From: Plasmodium vivax
Lineage: Eukaryota > Apicomplexa > Aconoidasida > Haemosporida > Plasmodiidae
Direction of reading: 5' to 3'
Assembly (NCBI RefSeq): GCF_000002415.2
Contig: NC_009910.1
Location: 345,501 to 409,500, forward strand
DNA: 64,000 nt
Part shown: positions 1 to 10,593 of the stretch, in pieces
Layout of the letters: each line of letters starts with the position of its first letter
Numbering within the stretch: the first letter of the stretch is position 1
Notes under the pieces: generated by a model
Told to the model about the DNA's origin: nothing
Databases searched by the model: none
What the model saw: the letters and a program-made list of their open reading frames with translations, nothing else
Translations under genes and position numbers: made by a program

Positions 1-3000
1 GTTGTCTGGTACTTAAAAATTTTATAATTCAAGCAGTAGTTACTTTTGGCCTTTTTGCTATTCGCTTTATAATTGTGCCTGATCTCGTAGGAAGTCCCTC
101 CTCCCCCGGCTCCAGATCCAGAGGAGGAATAATCCGTGGCGGATGTCATGTGCGCACTTGCGAAGTCTTCCTCAACTGTGTGTATAAATTTCTTCAGCTT
201 TTTCTCGAGCAGGGAGAAGCTATTATCTGTGTAATAGTACTTGACCACGATGAAGTACTCGAACATGCAGCTGTCGTTGCAGATGTGGTTGATGTTGCTG
301 ACGTTGAGGATGGTGTTGTTTCGGAAGAGCACTCGGTCTTTGTACGCGTTGGCGGTGTTAGCGGTGTTAGCGGCGTTGGCTGCGTTAGCGGCGTTGGCTG
401 CGTTAGCGGCGTTAGCTACGTCAGCTGCATTAGCTACGTCAGCTGCGTTGGCGGCCGTGTCCATCGGTGCAAACTCCTGAAACGCCTTCGACGGGCAACT
501 CCGCAGGGCCGTCTCGCCACCCACCCGCCGCTCATACCCACAGTCGAGGAAAAACTGGTAGCACTTGATAAAGTCCTGTATCATTCGGTCCATCACGCTC
601 GAATTAAAATTGCGGAACATCTCGTCGATGTACTTAACATAAGTGAACATGTCCATGTCAAAGGTGAATAGTTCATCCGAGTGAATCACAACTTTGCCAC
701 TGGAGCGTAGAATGTTTAAAGAAATAATGTTGTGCAATTTGAAGAGGTTGAAGTACACCACCGTGTCGCTCACCTGACTGTCGTCATCCAAGAAGTGAAG
801 GTAATGGTCAAATATCCCCTCAAAGGAAAGCTCCTCAGAATGCCTATTTAGGTATTCATAAAAGAAGTAGTAATTATAGTAGAGGCTAAAGAAGTCAAAG
901 TGCTTGTTCTCTATGTCGCAGCATTTCCAGCAGAGTTGTAGGATGATATACGTGTCCATTGGAATTTTGTTGTTTTTTAAAAAAGCAAATTCGGTCTCGT
1001 TCTGTTGAATGAGATTGACTAAACTTTGCAGTGTGATGCCGTGTCTCTTCCGTACCACCCTGTGCAGGTCGTCCCTGTACTGCTTGAAGGGCGGGCTGCT
1101 TGCTCTCCCCCGCTCCACGTGATGTTGCGCGTACAGCTCGTCGTGGATGCTCACCAGCTCGATTATCTTAACGAGAAATTCGTATACTACTTCACTTTTG
1201 ACGTATCGGAAGCCCCTTTTTTTCACGAACAGCAAGTTGTTGGTGCTGTACTTTTGCAGGTGCAGAAGGTAGCTGCAGATTTCTTCCGTGGAGAACTGCA
1301 GGTTTTCGAAGAGGGCCTTCCTGCTCAGGTAGATGACGCCGTCCTGGTTCGCGGCAGAGCAGTGGTTCGCGGCAGAGCAGCGGTTGTCATCGCCGCTTTC
1401 TTTGTCATCACAGCTGTGCTGGTCATCGCCGCCTTCCTCGTCGCCGCCGTCCTGGCCGGCCCCCCCCTCCAGCGACTCGCTGTGCACGATCAGGTAGTAC
1501 GAAAACAGCAGCTCGATGTTGCTGAAGATGGTGGCCTTCTCGGACAGCACGAGCTTCTCCTTGCAGAGCCCCATGATGGACAGCGTTTTGACCAGCTCCT
1601 CCGGTGAGAAACTCTCCCCCGCTGTGCTGCTCCCTACCGCTGCGTTACTCCCCGCCGCGTTCCCCCCGTAGTACTTGGAACAAAAGGACTTCAGGCAAAT
1701 GGCCAGCGTGCCGTCAATATCGTTGAGCAGAATGTTGTACGTTTTATTTTTGGTGCACAGGACGGCGTCGTTAAATTTGCCCAAGTTGAGGCACAACTTG
1801 TAGAGGATGTAGTTAATGTCCTTATTGCCGGAGAAAATTAAATTCACTCGATACTTTTTAAGCCGCTCCGAATTTAAGCTTTCATTAGGACCATTGTTCA
1901 TCTCAAACATGTTGTGCTTGTCATGGTGCCCCCGAAACATGCTGGAGCCATGCATGTCGTTTTTATCATCCGAAGTGTTGTAGTTGTGGCTTTTCAAAAA
2001 ATCGTTGTACTCTTTTATGTACTTATTAAAAATTTTGAAATAAATTTCTCCAGACTTTTTTATAATTTCCTTCAGCTCCTGGTTGATGCAAATTAACAGC
2101 CACTGATCGTTTATACATTTAATCCTTTTTGATAAATAAATTTGCCAAATTTCGTCCTGCACGATATCTTCCTTCTCCTCCTGCTCTTCATTAAAGTCTT
2201 CCCTTTTTTTTCCACTCTTGGTGATGCTGAGGATGTTTTTTATCGTCGTGTTGATTACCGGGCTGCTGGCGAAAACGAGCGACTTGTCTGCCACATCGCA
2301 AACTTCGTATATGTAGTTGCACCGATTGTAAATGCCACTCTCCCCCTGCTTCTTCTTCTCCTTTTCCATATCGCTGCCATACTTGCTGTAAAAGCTGGGG
2401 TAAGTGGTATACTTCAACATGCAAATATTTTCATTCTTCGACATTTCATGTATCATCCCTTCGATTATATGGGCAGACACATACATCCTGGGTACCTTCC
2501 TCAACTTCCCTACATCGCTCACCATGTTCTTCTGCACCTTTATCTCGTCCTCGAAATTGTAGTGCCATTCGATGTAGGCCCATAGATGGTCAATTTCGTA
2601 CACGTACTTTTCTCTTTCTGTGAGCCCCGCTTTCTTTTGCTTTTGTGAGCACTGCTTTTTCTGTAGGTTGAATATGTTCCCCTCCGGGTTGACTAGCTTC
2701 TCATCGCTGATGATGTTCTTCTCTTCGATCAGAAACTCGGAGAAGTCCGCCTGGATGTCCAGCAGCATCAGGGAGTAGTCGCTTTCCCGGCTGCCCCCCC
2801 GCTTCAGGGGCACGATTTCGCAGCCGTTCTCAAGGTACTGCGGTGAGGGGAAGGGCACAAGTGGGGGGAGTTTGCCATGTGTGTGGGGGTTATTAAGTGG
2901 GGGAAATTTTCCTTATGCAAGAAATTTTCCCTATGAAAGAAATTTCCCTTTGTGCTACGCTGCGCAGGGCGCTACGGCTGAGCTCTCCAACCACTCGAAG

Positions 3001-3118
3001 GTCAACGCCGTCCGAGGACACCCTCCGCAAGTGCCCACTCGACTAGACAAAACAAACACACGCATGCCCACGCCGCACACAACAGAGGCGAGAGGCACAT
3101 CTGCCTCCTTCTCTCCAT
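1..3118 (-). CDS. Large conserved unknown protein, probably secreted (partial at left edge)
   Basis: A continuous minus-strand reading frame runs from a splice acceptor at 2838 (exon from 2837) off the left edge, over 940 codons without a stop. I do not recognise a domain. The protein is mixed alpha-helical in character, with scattered cysteines and an Asn/Ala tripeptide repeat encoded at 351-458. A likely first exon is 3020-3118: it encodes MERRRQ followed by a hydrophobic Cys/Leu/Ala stretch ending WALA-EG, a good signal peptide. Splicing from 3020 to 2837 keeps phase 0 and gives a mature start near EGYLENGCE. The donor (GGT|GTCCTC) is weak, so exon 1 is tentative; an in-frame ATG six codons upstream is also possible. 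The long exon itself is solid. Its product would be a conserved Plasmodium protein entering the secretory pathway; the function is unknown. Confidence 0.7.
351..458 (-). repeat. 9-bp coding repeat (Asn-Ala-Ala / Asn-Thr-Ala / Ala-Asp-Val type)
   Basis: About eleven imperfect 9-bp units on the minus strand encode a run of NAA, NTA and ADV-like triplets inside the first gene. It lies between a Phe/Pro segment and a conserved-looking FRNNTILNV segment. It is in frame, so length changes would not break the protein. Confidence 0.8.
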
Positions 3119-3252
3119 GTTAAAATTATTACCCATTTGTAGGATCTCGTTTCGTTCATCCTTCCGCAGCTTTCCCGATGTTGCCCTGGAGATGCGGCCA
3201 AAGGGTTCTTGCAACCTCAGAGGCAGTGTCAACTTGAGAATACACTTTGTTG

Positions 3253-3386
3253 TGCACAAGTGGTCACGTGCGAGCGGTACCCATACGTATGGAACACGTA
3301 CAAGTGGTCACGTACACATGGCACACATGCATATGGCACACATACAAATGGTCACGTACACATGGCACACATGCATATGGCACTCA
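3253..3386. repeat. 44-bp tandem repeat, about three copies
   Basis: Copies at 3299-3342 and 3343-3386 are nearly identical (core ggtcacgtacacatggcaca). A diverged copy precedes them from about 3253. The array is rich in CACGTAC/CATATG words and lies just upstream of the candidate first exon of the leftmost gene. Confidence 0.8.
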
Positions 3387-3956
3387 TCCCTTCCCTATTT
3401 CGAGCTTGTGCCATTTAAAGGATAAAATGCATTATAAATCAAAAACGGACCTGCGTATGAGCATGCGCACATCTACATTTTTAAAGGGCGCTTTTATTCT
3501 GCCGCTCTTCCGAAACACCCCATGTGCGCAATTATTTACGCGATCACTCTTCTTTACGGGAATGGAGCCAATTTTGTAGCTATGGTGCCTCTGTGGTGTA
3601 CGCCAAAGGATAGTGTTTGTTTTTCTCTTTTTTTGACATATGTATTTTTTTTTTTTTTTTTTTTTATTTCCCTTCACGCAGAGCGGGGCTAAACTGGAAC
3701 ACATGCTAACCCTCATGCGTGCGCTCAGTTTGGCATAAACAGGAGGTGCACTTTTGCTTCCCCTGTGAAGGTGCCCACTGGGCGGTGCTTCTACGTGGCA
3801 GCTTTTTCACCTTCGCACTGCGGGATCTTAGATGCGGACGTGGGATCAGCGCTGTGAGTAGGGCCTCCACACGGGTATACCCCCTGCAATGGATTCGCCT
3901 CGGCTTTTCCCCTAGTGGGCGTAGGAAGTCACCCGAAAGGGAGTAATTAAGTAAGT

Positions 3957-4064
3957 GCACAAATAAATGCACAATTAAACGCACAATTAAATGCACAAAT
4001 AAACGCACTAATAAACGCACAAATAAACGCACTAATAAACGCACTAGTAAATACCCAAATAAAT
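3957..4064. repeat. 12-bp tandem repeat, nine copies
   Basis: Nine units of the type gcacaaataaac, with variants gcactaataaac and gcacaattaaat. The spurious Phe/Cys/Ala-repeat reading frames across it are shadows. Confidence 0.85.
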
Positions 4065-4632
4065 ATATAATTAAAAAAAAAAGACAGTTTCGCCGGCGCT
4101 TCCCGCTTAACTGCGAAGCGCATCGCAAAGTTGGTTCCCCTCAAAGAGGTAAAAAAAAGAGAATCACGAAAATGCGCAAAATTAGGGATTCAAACGGATT
4201 TTTATTCACAGATGAGCAATGTACACAGGGGGGAAATGTACTCAGACGCGCACTGTGCACACACACACACCGCGTCCGATTCGATTCAGTTCAGCTCAAC
4301 ACTTCCTTGCGCGGTGGGAAAAAAAACCCTTTACTATTCCTTAAACCTTTAGGCGGCGTGACGAACACGTCGCCAAGATGTTCCACTCAAGCGGACGGAG
4401 CATCTCAGCTGGGACGACCTACACCCCAGTGTATCTTTTCAACCGATTTGTTACGCATAGAGAAGTGCGCGCAACGCGACATCATACGGCGTGTGTGTGT
4501 GTATTTCTGCGTGTTTGTGTGCTTCTGCCTGTTTCTGCTTGTTCCTACCCATTTCTACTCATTTGTGTGCTCTTTACCCGTCCCACGAAGGCGACCTGCC
4601 TATTTGGGGGCTGGCGGATCCCCTGCCACGTT

Positions 4633-5931
4633 CTATGCTGGTTGCTCCTCATCGCAAAACTGAATCATCGGGTCGGTGGCGCTCTCATGTATCGACGGCT
4701 TAAATTTCCCCCTAGGTCTTTCCTTCAAATTCCAGTAATCGAACACATCATCATGCTTGCACAAGTATAAAATTTTTTGATCTATGGACTTGTTGCTGAC
4801 CACACACAGAACAACATCGCCCACCTTAACATCGCGAAACTGCGCAACGGAGGATGGGGTGCAGGCAATTCCTTTCCGTGTACTATTCAGTTTAAAAACA
4901 CAATTTAGCATCGACTTGCTGACCAACATGGCTTGGACGATGTTCCCCCGTTTGGCCAAATCGACGGGCAATTTATACCGCGAATTTATAAGACAGTAAT
5001 TTACAAAGTCTTTCGATTTTTCCAAAACGATTTTCTTTGGAAGCATGTTATCGAAAATCCTGTACAGGGGGAACAAATACTTCACATTTTTTAAAGCATA
5101 AATGATGGACATTTTACTTAATGGTCTGACTTGCCAAATTTTTTCATTCTTATACATTTCCTTTTTGATGCTACTTAAACACTCATCCTTAATCCCCAAA
5201 TAATCGTTCAAGAGTTGGAGAAAGCTCACTTGATATATGTCATTACTTTTGTTCTTTTCCATCAGTAGCATGTGCGCCCTGGACGTATCGTAAACGTTTT
5301 CGAATTTTATCCCCAGCTGGTTGTACAGGGCGGAGCTATCTTCCCTGCAGTCGTGCACCAGTTTTAGCGTTTTCTTATTTTCGATTATTTTTTTAACACT
5401 TTTTATGACTGACATTTTTAGCAAGTCGAATATGTAGTACTTCTCACGGGATATGCACTCGCTTTGGGGGGGAGTTCCTTCCCGGGTTCTTTCCTCCGTG
5501 TACACTTGCATTATGCATACCTTTCCATACTTCCCCAAATTCGTCCCCTCAAAGTCTACTGCAATGATGTCGTTTTGGTTTATTTCTTCAGCGGCGTCAT
5601 TGCCTTCCTTTTCATTTTCTACAATCTTTATGTCTTTATAGCTACTTTTCTCCGTGTAACTTCCCAACGGGGTGGAAGGCTGGTCCGTGTTCGCTTGGCC
5701 ACATCCTGTTTCCCGCCCTTCCGAAATGGTCGAAATGAACTTGGCGCTGCAAAACACCTTTCGCCTTTTTACTTCTTCCCCATTTTGTGCCTTCCTCAAA
5801 AAGCATATACTAGCTACGTTGCGGAAGAATGGTATGCCTTTTTTGATCGCGCACTTGTTGCTGTGGTATAGGTACATTTCAAAATAGCATGCTCTTTCGG
5901 AAATTTCCCACAAAAGGGGCTTATACCACAC
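4633..5931 (-). CDS. EXD1-like 3'-5' exonuclease-fold protein (RNase D/DEDD family)
   Basis: Single exon, 432 residues. The exonuclease fold spans about residues 120-300. Motif I is AVDFEG (D126, E128). Motif II is LVHDCREDSSAL (D198), followed by NVYDTSRA. The segment IWQVRPLSKMSIIYALKNVKYLFPLY resembles the end of the EXD1/Egalitarian domain more than classical RNase D. Motif III, normally Y-x-x-x-D, reads YALKN, so the last metal-binding Asp is Asn282. Family members act on RNA 3' ends; EXD1 itself is described as catalytically inactive. The 100-residue basic N-terminus could be an organelle-targeting leader, and Met19 is an alternative start. The tail after residue 300 is a small beta-rich region I do not recognise. 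Upstream, 870 bp separate it from a divergent gene. The fold call is firm; activity is doubtful. Confidence 0.8.
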   Translation of the reverse strand: MWYKPLLWEISERACYFEMYLYHSNKCAIKKGIPFFRNVASICFLRKAQNGEEVKRRKVFCSAKFISTISEGRETGCGQANTDQPSTPLGSYTEKSSYKDIKIVENEKEGNDAAEEINQNDIIAVDFEGTNLGKYGKVCIMQVYTEERTREGTPPQSECISREKYYIFDLLKMSVIKSVKKIIENKKTLKLVHDCREDSSALYNQLGIKFENVYDTSRAHMLLMEKNKSNDIYQVSFLQLLNDYLGIKDECLSSIKKEMYKNEKIWQVRPLSKMSIIYALKNVKYLFPLYRIFDNMLPKKIVLEKSKDFVNYCLINSRYKLPVDLAKRGNIVQAMLVSKSMLNCVFKLNSTRKGIACTPSSVAQFRDVKVGDVVLCVVSNKSIDQKILYLCKHDDVFDYWNLKERPRGKFKPSIHESATDPMIQFCDEEQPA

Positions 5932-6804
5932 TATTTTAGTAGCGTAAAAACGAACGGGAGAACACCTTTAAATGTTTCCCCAAATGGCTGCTAAACCGGT
6001 AATGCATCTTTCCTCCCGAGTTGAAAAATTGCGGGGGGGAACTGTCGCTATTTTTATCCCCACAGGGTGTTCCGCTGTTTGGAAGCGTATGACCAGCTTC
6101 GAAACGAATGAACATGAAAAAAAAAAAAAAAAAAAAATCCCCAAAAGAGTGTAGCACAAAATAGCTATTTAAAAAAATAGCTGCGATTCCGTATGCCACG
6201 CACGTTTGCACACACGACATGCGGGTATAGCGCAAAAAACCAGCTTCAACGTTGTAAAAAAGAGAAAAAAATATGAACAGGCAAGGTTGTTCTGCCATTT
6301 CGAGCTATTTCTAAGTTTTTTTTTTTTTTGTTTCACCCCTTTTGGCTACCTGTGCACACATTTTACAATTTGTTAAAAAAAAGCTAAATCGATGCAAAAA
6401 ATAAGCTGCGTTTATTTCATGCTTCTTCCCTATCGATCCTTTCATTTCATTTTCGCAGCAAGATTACCAAATTGGAATATTCATTTTTTTACATTTTTTT
6501 CGAAAACTTGAAGGTACATTTTTAAAGGTGTCCAATCCACGTCTCCAACAAGGATACACACGCGCAACATAGCATACGCTTTAATATACTCACACTTTTC
6601 ACGAACTGTCCTTTTTGCTTCCTATCAATGCATGGACACTCTTCGTGAGGTCAAATTCACTTCCGCATAATACACCTATTACACATTAGCAAAAAATACG
6701 AGTGCCATTTTATTACCCCGTGTCTGCATCCCCCGAATTACAATTTAGCAACGTTGTTACAAATACAACACTTCATTTTGATAGAACGTTTTTTTTTTTT
6801 GCCT
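5932..6804. other. Divergent intergenic promoter region
   Basis: Lies between the start of the exonuclease-like gene (minus) and the start of the next gene (plus), so it must hold both promoters. AT-rich, with poly(A) at about 6117-6137 and poly(T) at about 6315-6330. No gene seen. Confidence 0.6.
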
Positions 6805-9222
6805 ATGATGGAAGAAGCCAGTTGCATCCCCGGATACAGAAGCATAAACGCGCAGCTTCTGTACAGGCCGCAAGAAGACTACGCTTTCGTTAATGATATA
6901 AAAGCTAGGCCGTTCTTCTACAATCCATACTTCCGCAAAGAACCAGAGGGCCCATATGTCAAGGAGTATCACGAGAAGTATCCGATGGGCGAACCGCCAA
7001 ACGGGTGCGTGTTCTCCCCCCTTACTATGGCGCAGCAAACAATGAACAGACAGTGCAACCCGTTTGTGTCCTACCCGTACGGAGTTCCCCGAGATCCCCC
7101 ATATGAGAAGTGCTCCAAGTGTAAAGGGAACAAGAAAAGTAAAAAAGAGAAACGGGAAAAAAAGGAGAAAAGCCGCCATCAAATTGGTCATCACAATGAT
7201 CATCAAAGTGGCTCATTCGCTTCGAAATTGAGCTCCCCCATTGATTACAACCAGCCGCATAATGAAGAGAACCATTTTGATCAGACTAGGGACCACCCCG
7301 CGGTTCATTATCCACAGGAGGGAAGCAGCCAAGGTGGGGATTCACCTTACAGCTCGTTCGAAATGACCACTGCGCACAACTTGGAAGGCTCATACCCGCG
7401 TGCCAATGGTGGAGAAAGCGCATGTGACGAATTGGAGAGTCCAATAAGGAACTGCGCCGAGTACGTCCATGTGGACAAGCCTGACTACCACTACAGCTAC
7501 AATGAAAAGGCAAATAAAAATTCGCAAGAGGGGCTACAAAAGGTAGACGGAAATTTTGTTCAGCACAGGAGTGATCCTCACCTGAGCGACGATGGCGAAC
7601 ACCCCTCTGAGCAAAAAGTCACTTTTGATGTGAAAGGGGAAGATCAATTCAGCACGATGTTTGCAGATTCCGATGAGGAGAGATCAAGTCCCCATAATGC
7701 GGAAGCGCAGAACGAAGTCGAGGGTATCTTAAGCCAGTACATAAACGATATTAAAAAGAAGGGGCCGAATGGTAGGAAGCATCAAAGCAAGGGGAGCACA
7801 AGTGGGGATGATCCGTGCGACACACCTGTACGAATCAAAAGGGACGCCGAAGATTTGCACGACAACGAAATGGTGGCCGTGAAAATGAGCGCGCAGGAGA
7901 AGGGGAAAACACCCAAAACGTCGGACGCACGACCAGGTGACGGCGCAAAGCGAGATAAGCATGACAAGCACGACAAGCAGCCCGTCAAACAGGTCAAAAT
8001 TTGCGAAGATGAAAATGTGTGGAATAAGTATAGCGTCACTGAGAGCTGCAAAAAGGGGGACGCTTCGAATGAGCGTTTGAAAGTGGAAGGCTCCTCGGGG
8101 AGAGGTGCCCACGATTCGCGCAGTTTGCATAATTCCCGCAGTCCGCGCAGTGCGCACATTCCGCATAGCCCCCGCAGTCCGCACAGCTTGCTCAGTCAGC
8201 GCGATACCGAAAGGGGGAAAACGTCGGATCATCACGGCAGAGCCTGCAAACAAGCCACTCCAAAGAACGAAGCAGCGAAGAGGGAGGTCATACAGGCAAG
8301 ACATAAACGAGAAACTGCTAACGTTCCACAAATGTCAACATCAAATGAGGAAGACAAATGGGGTGCCATTTCTGCGAAAAAAAGTGCACCGAAACACAGG
8401 AGGGGGGGATACTACCCACATAAGGACATTATGCCACCAAAAAGGAAAACTGAGAAGAAAGAATTAACTTATAAAAGCTCCAAAATAGCAATTGGGAGAA
8501 CCAAATCGTTGAGGTTTAGAAGAGGTACCGTCACTTTCCCCACCAAAAATATTAACTTCCCACATAGGAAAAAAAGCATTCTAAGCAAACAAAAATCGAT
8601 GGTCGAAACGAAGCTCAAAAAGCAAAACACGGTAGCCCTGAAGAGGAGAAAAACCATGTCTAGGCTAAGTTCTATGAAGAACCCACCTTACACCATCGTC
8701 TTAAACAAAAAGAAGGTGATCAATACGCATAAAGGGATACACCCGTTGGAGAACAAGAAAGATAAAACGAGTGGTACTACTACCCCTTTTGGCGCGAGGA
8801 AAATGCTCGCCAGGTCAAAGACCAAGGTCCTCCTCATTGATAATGAAACGAAAATATTTAAAAAGGAAAATGTGAAAATGGTTTCAACGAACCCATTTAA
8901 CCCAGTCGCATCTTCTGTGGAAAGTTCCAGGCGTAAGGAGCCACAAAATGAGAAAGAGAAAAGGGAAACAGACACGACCGGAAGTGGCAAAAGAGAGAGT
9001 GCACACCTGAGCGCTAATGCGGATAAAAAAAAACCCTACCAGGGCTCCGTTAGAAGTAAGCTGAAATCGAAAAAGGAGGAAATGTTCCAGAAGATTATAT
9101 CCTTGACGAAAAACATGAAGGAGAAGCCGCTGAAGAAGAAGTACAACGACCAGATTGACCCCCGCGATTTGCTGTCGGTCACGTCTAACAATAGCAGCGC
9201 AGCGGCGGACGATGATTTGTAG
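6805..9222 (+). CDS. Conserved Plasmodium protein, unknown function, basic and disordered
   Basis: Single exon, 805 residues from ATGATG at 6805/6808. The open frame extends 17 codons further upstream, but through a poly-Phe stretch encoded by a T-run, so the later start is preferred. The first ~110 residues look ordered and conserved: rich in Tyr/Pro/Cys, with FYNPYFRKEPEGPY and a CSKCKGNKK segment. The middle is low-complexity, acidic or His/Ser-rich, with an SRSP/HSPRSPHS repeat at 8122-8190. The last ~280 residues are very basic and carry a cluster of [RK][RK]xS/T sites (RTKSL, RRGTV, RKKSI, RRKTM) at 8494-8670. No signal peptide or membrane segment. A cytoskeletal or pellicle role is possible but is inference only. 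Confidence 0.8.
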   Translation: MMEEASCIPGYRSINAQLLYRPQEDYAFVNDIKARPFFYNPYFRKEPEGPYVKEYHEKYPMGEPPNGCVFSPLTMAQQTMNRQCNPFVSYPYGVPRDPPYEKCSKCKGNKKSKKEKREKKEKSRHQIGHHNDHQSGSFASKLSSPIDYNQPHNEENHFDQTRDHPAVHYPQEGSSQGGDSPYSSFEMTTAHNLEGSYPRANGGESACDELESPIRNCAEYVHVDKPDYHYSYNEKANKNSQEGLQKVDGNFVQHRSDPHLSDDGEHPSEQKVTFDVKGEDQFSTMFADSDEERSSPHNAEAQNEVEGILSQYINDIKKKGPNGRKHQSKGSTSGDDPCDTPVRIKRDAEDLHDNEMVAVKMSAQEKGKTPKTSDARPGDGAKRDKHDKHDKQPVKQVKICEDENVWNKYSVTESCKKGDASNERLKVEGSSGRGAHDSRSLHNSRSPRSAHIPHSPRSPHSLLSQRDTERGKTSDHHGRACKQATPKNEAAKREVIQARHKRETANVPQMSTSNEEDKWGAISAKKSAPKHRRGGYYPHKDIMPPKRKTEKKELTYKSSKIAIGRTKSLRFRRGTVTFPTKNINFPHRKKSILSKQKSMVETKLKKQNTVALKRRKTMSRLSSMKNPPYTIVLNKKKVINTHKGIHPLENKKDKTSGTTTPFGARKMLARSKTKVLLIDNETKIFKKENVKMVSTNPFNPVASSVESSRRKEPQNEKEKRETDTTGSGKRESAHLSANADKKKPYQGSVRSKLKSKKEEMFQKIISLTKNMKEKPLKKKYNDQIDPRDLLSVTSNNSSAAADDDL

Positions 9223-10593
9223 TGGGCATTGAGAAGTGGTCACTGAGAAGTTGGTGTGGAGTGCACGGAAAGGGGAAAGGGAAAAAAACGGACCCCACAA
9301 TAGGCACAATCGTCGCAATCGGCGCAACCGCAAGTGGGCACACCCGTCGGCACAAAACAGCATGCGCTAGCCGTTGTGGTAATTCCCCCAGTGAAGGGAA
9401 AAACTGCTGCGGAGGTTTTTCCTTCTTTTTTATGCTACTCCCCCCCGTTTAGCCGATGGAGCGAGTCCATGGCTGTCTCCTCCGACAGACGCGCTTGTGA
9501 CGTACGCTCAGAATATTGCTCTACATATGCAAAGTTTTTTGGACGACGTCCATTTCGCCCTTCGCCGCGTCTTAGGAGGTGCATTATACCCAGCTGGTGC
9601 GCAAACTGGACACCTGTTTGTTCCCTTTTTGTCCTGTTTTATCCTTTCTGTCCCTTTTTTGTCCTTTTTGATGTTGGCTCCCACGCTGAGTGCACTACTG
9701 CACCAGTCGTAGGACCCCTTTGAAAGACTTCCCTCGTTCGCCCGCACAACTTGCGTGAAGCATATTTGAGAGAGCACCAAAAAAAAAGAAAAAAAAAAAA
9801 AGAAGAATTACTTGGCTGCCTCAGCTGAAACGTACTCCTGTGCGAAGTGCCAGTGGGTGGTCAATTTAGTGAAGCCTCTGCAGTGTGCTCTAAGTTGGGT
9901 CAACCGTCCACGAGAAGTTAAGCAGAGGGAGTATGCGTAGGTGGAGCCTCTTCAAAATATGCCTTGATGAGGGGCTCAAACGGAAATGTGTGCCAATCAC
10001 TCTCCTGGGGAGGTATGCGAATGGCGCCGATCTATTTACAATGCAGAAGCTGCTCACTTGGCTACCCTTCCAACAAAGCATCGCAAAAAAGAAAGGGAGA
10101 AGATCGACGCGCATCTTCTTCCCAACAGCTATTCACAAAATGGATAAAATTTCACAAAGGGACCAAAAAATTTTTATAACACTTTGGGAGTTTTTTTTTT
10201 AACATTGTGGGGAAAAAAAAAAAAGAGTATGAACAAATATCAGTGGAGGGAGAAGGGAGAGGAGCAGAAAAAAGGGGGTGATGCAATTTGTTCATAATGG
10301 TTTTTACATGGATAGGTAGCTTTACCCTTTAGGAAGATACACAAGTGGGGATTCTTTTTTTTTTAAAAAAAACGAGTTAAACAAAATTGGCGATAATTAG
10401 GAGAAGAAATGGATGTACATGTGAGGCAGTCGGTGTGTGCACACACGAGTGCGCTTTTCTGCTTCTCCTTCTTCTAGTGTTGCTACGACACGTCAGCGCT
10501 GCGAACTGAGAGGCTGACGGCTTTGCCTTAATTTGTACCAGCTCGCATACACACACCCCTATAGCAGTGCTCATAAAAAGTAATAGAAAAATG
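9223..10593. other. Convergent intergenic region
   Basis: Lies between the 3' ends of the unknown plus-strand gene and the mitochondrial carrier. It holds A-runs at 9780-9800 and 10217-10224 and T-runs near 10191 and 10355. Short open frames here have no homology or codon bias. No gene seen. Confidence 0.6.

Larger units (their letters stand above)
3119..4632. other. Intergenic region with two tandem-repeat arrays
   Basis: No supportable gene. It holds the promoter/5' side of the leftmost gene and the 3' side of the exonuclease-like gene, both on the minus strand. It contains a 44-bp repeat, a 12-bp repeat and a poly(T) run near 3645-3665. Confidence 0.7.

Noticed and set aside
3719..4144. 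Phe/Cys/Ala-repeat membrane-like minus-strand frames
   Set aside because: Entirely generated by the 12-bp array at 3957-4064.
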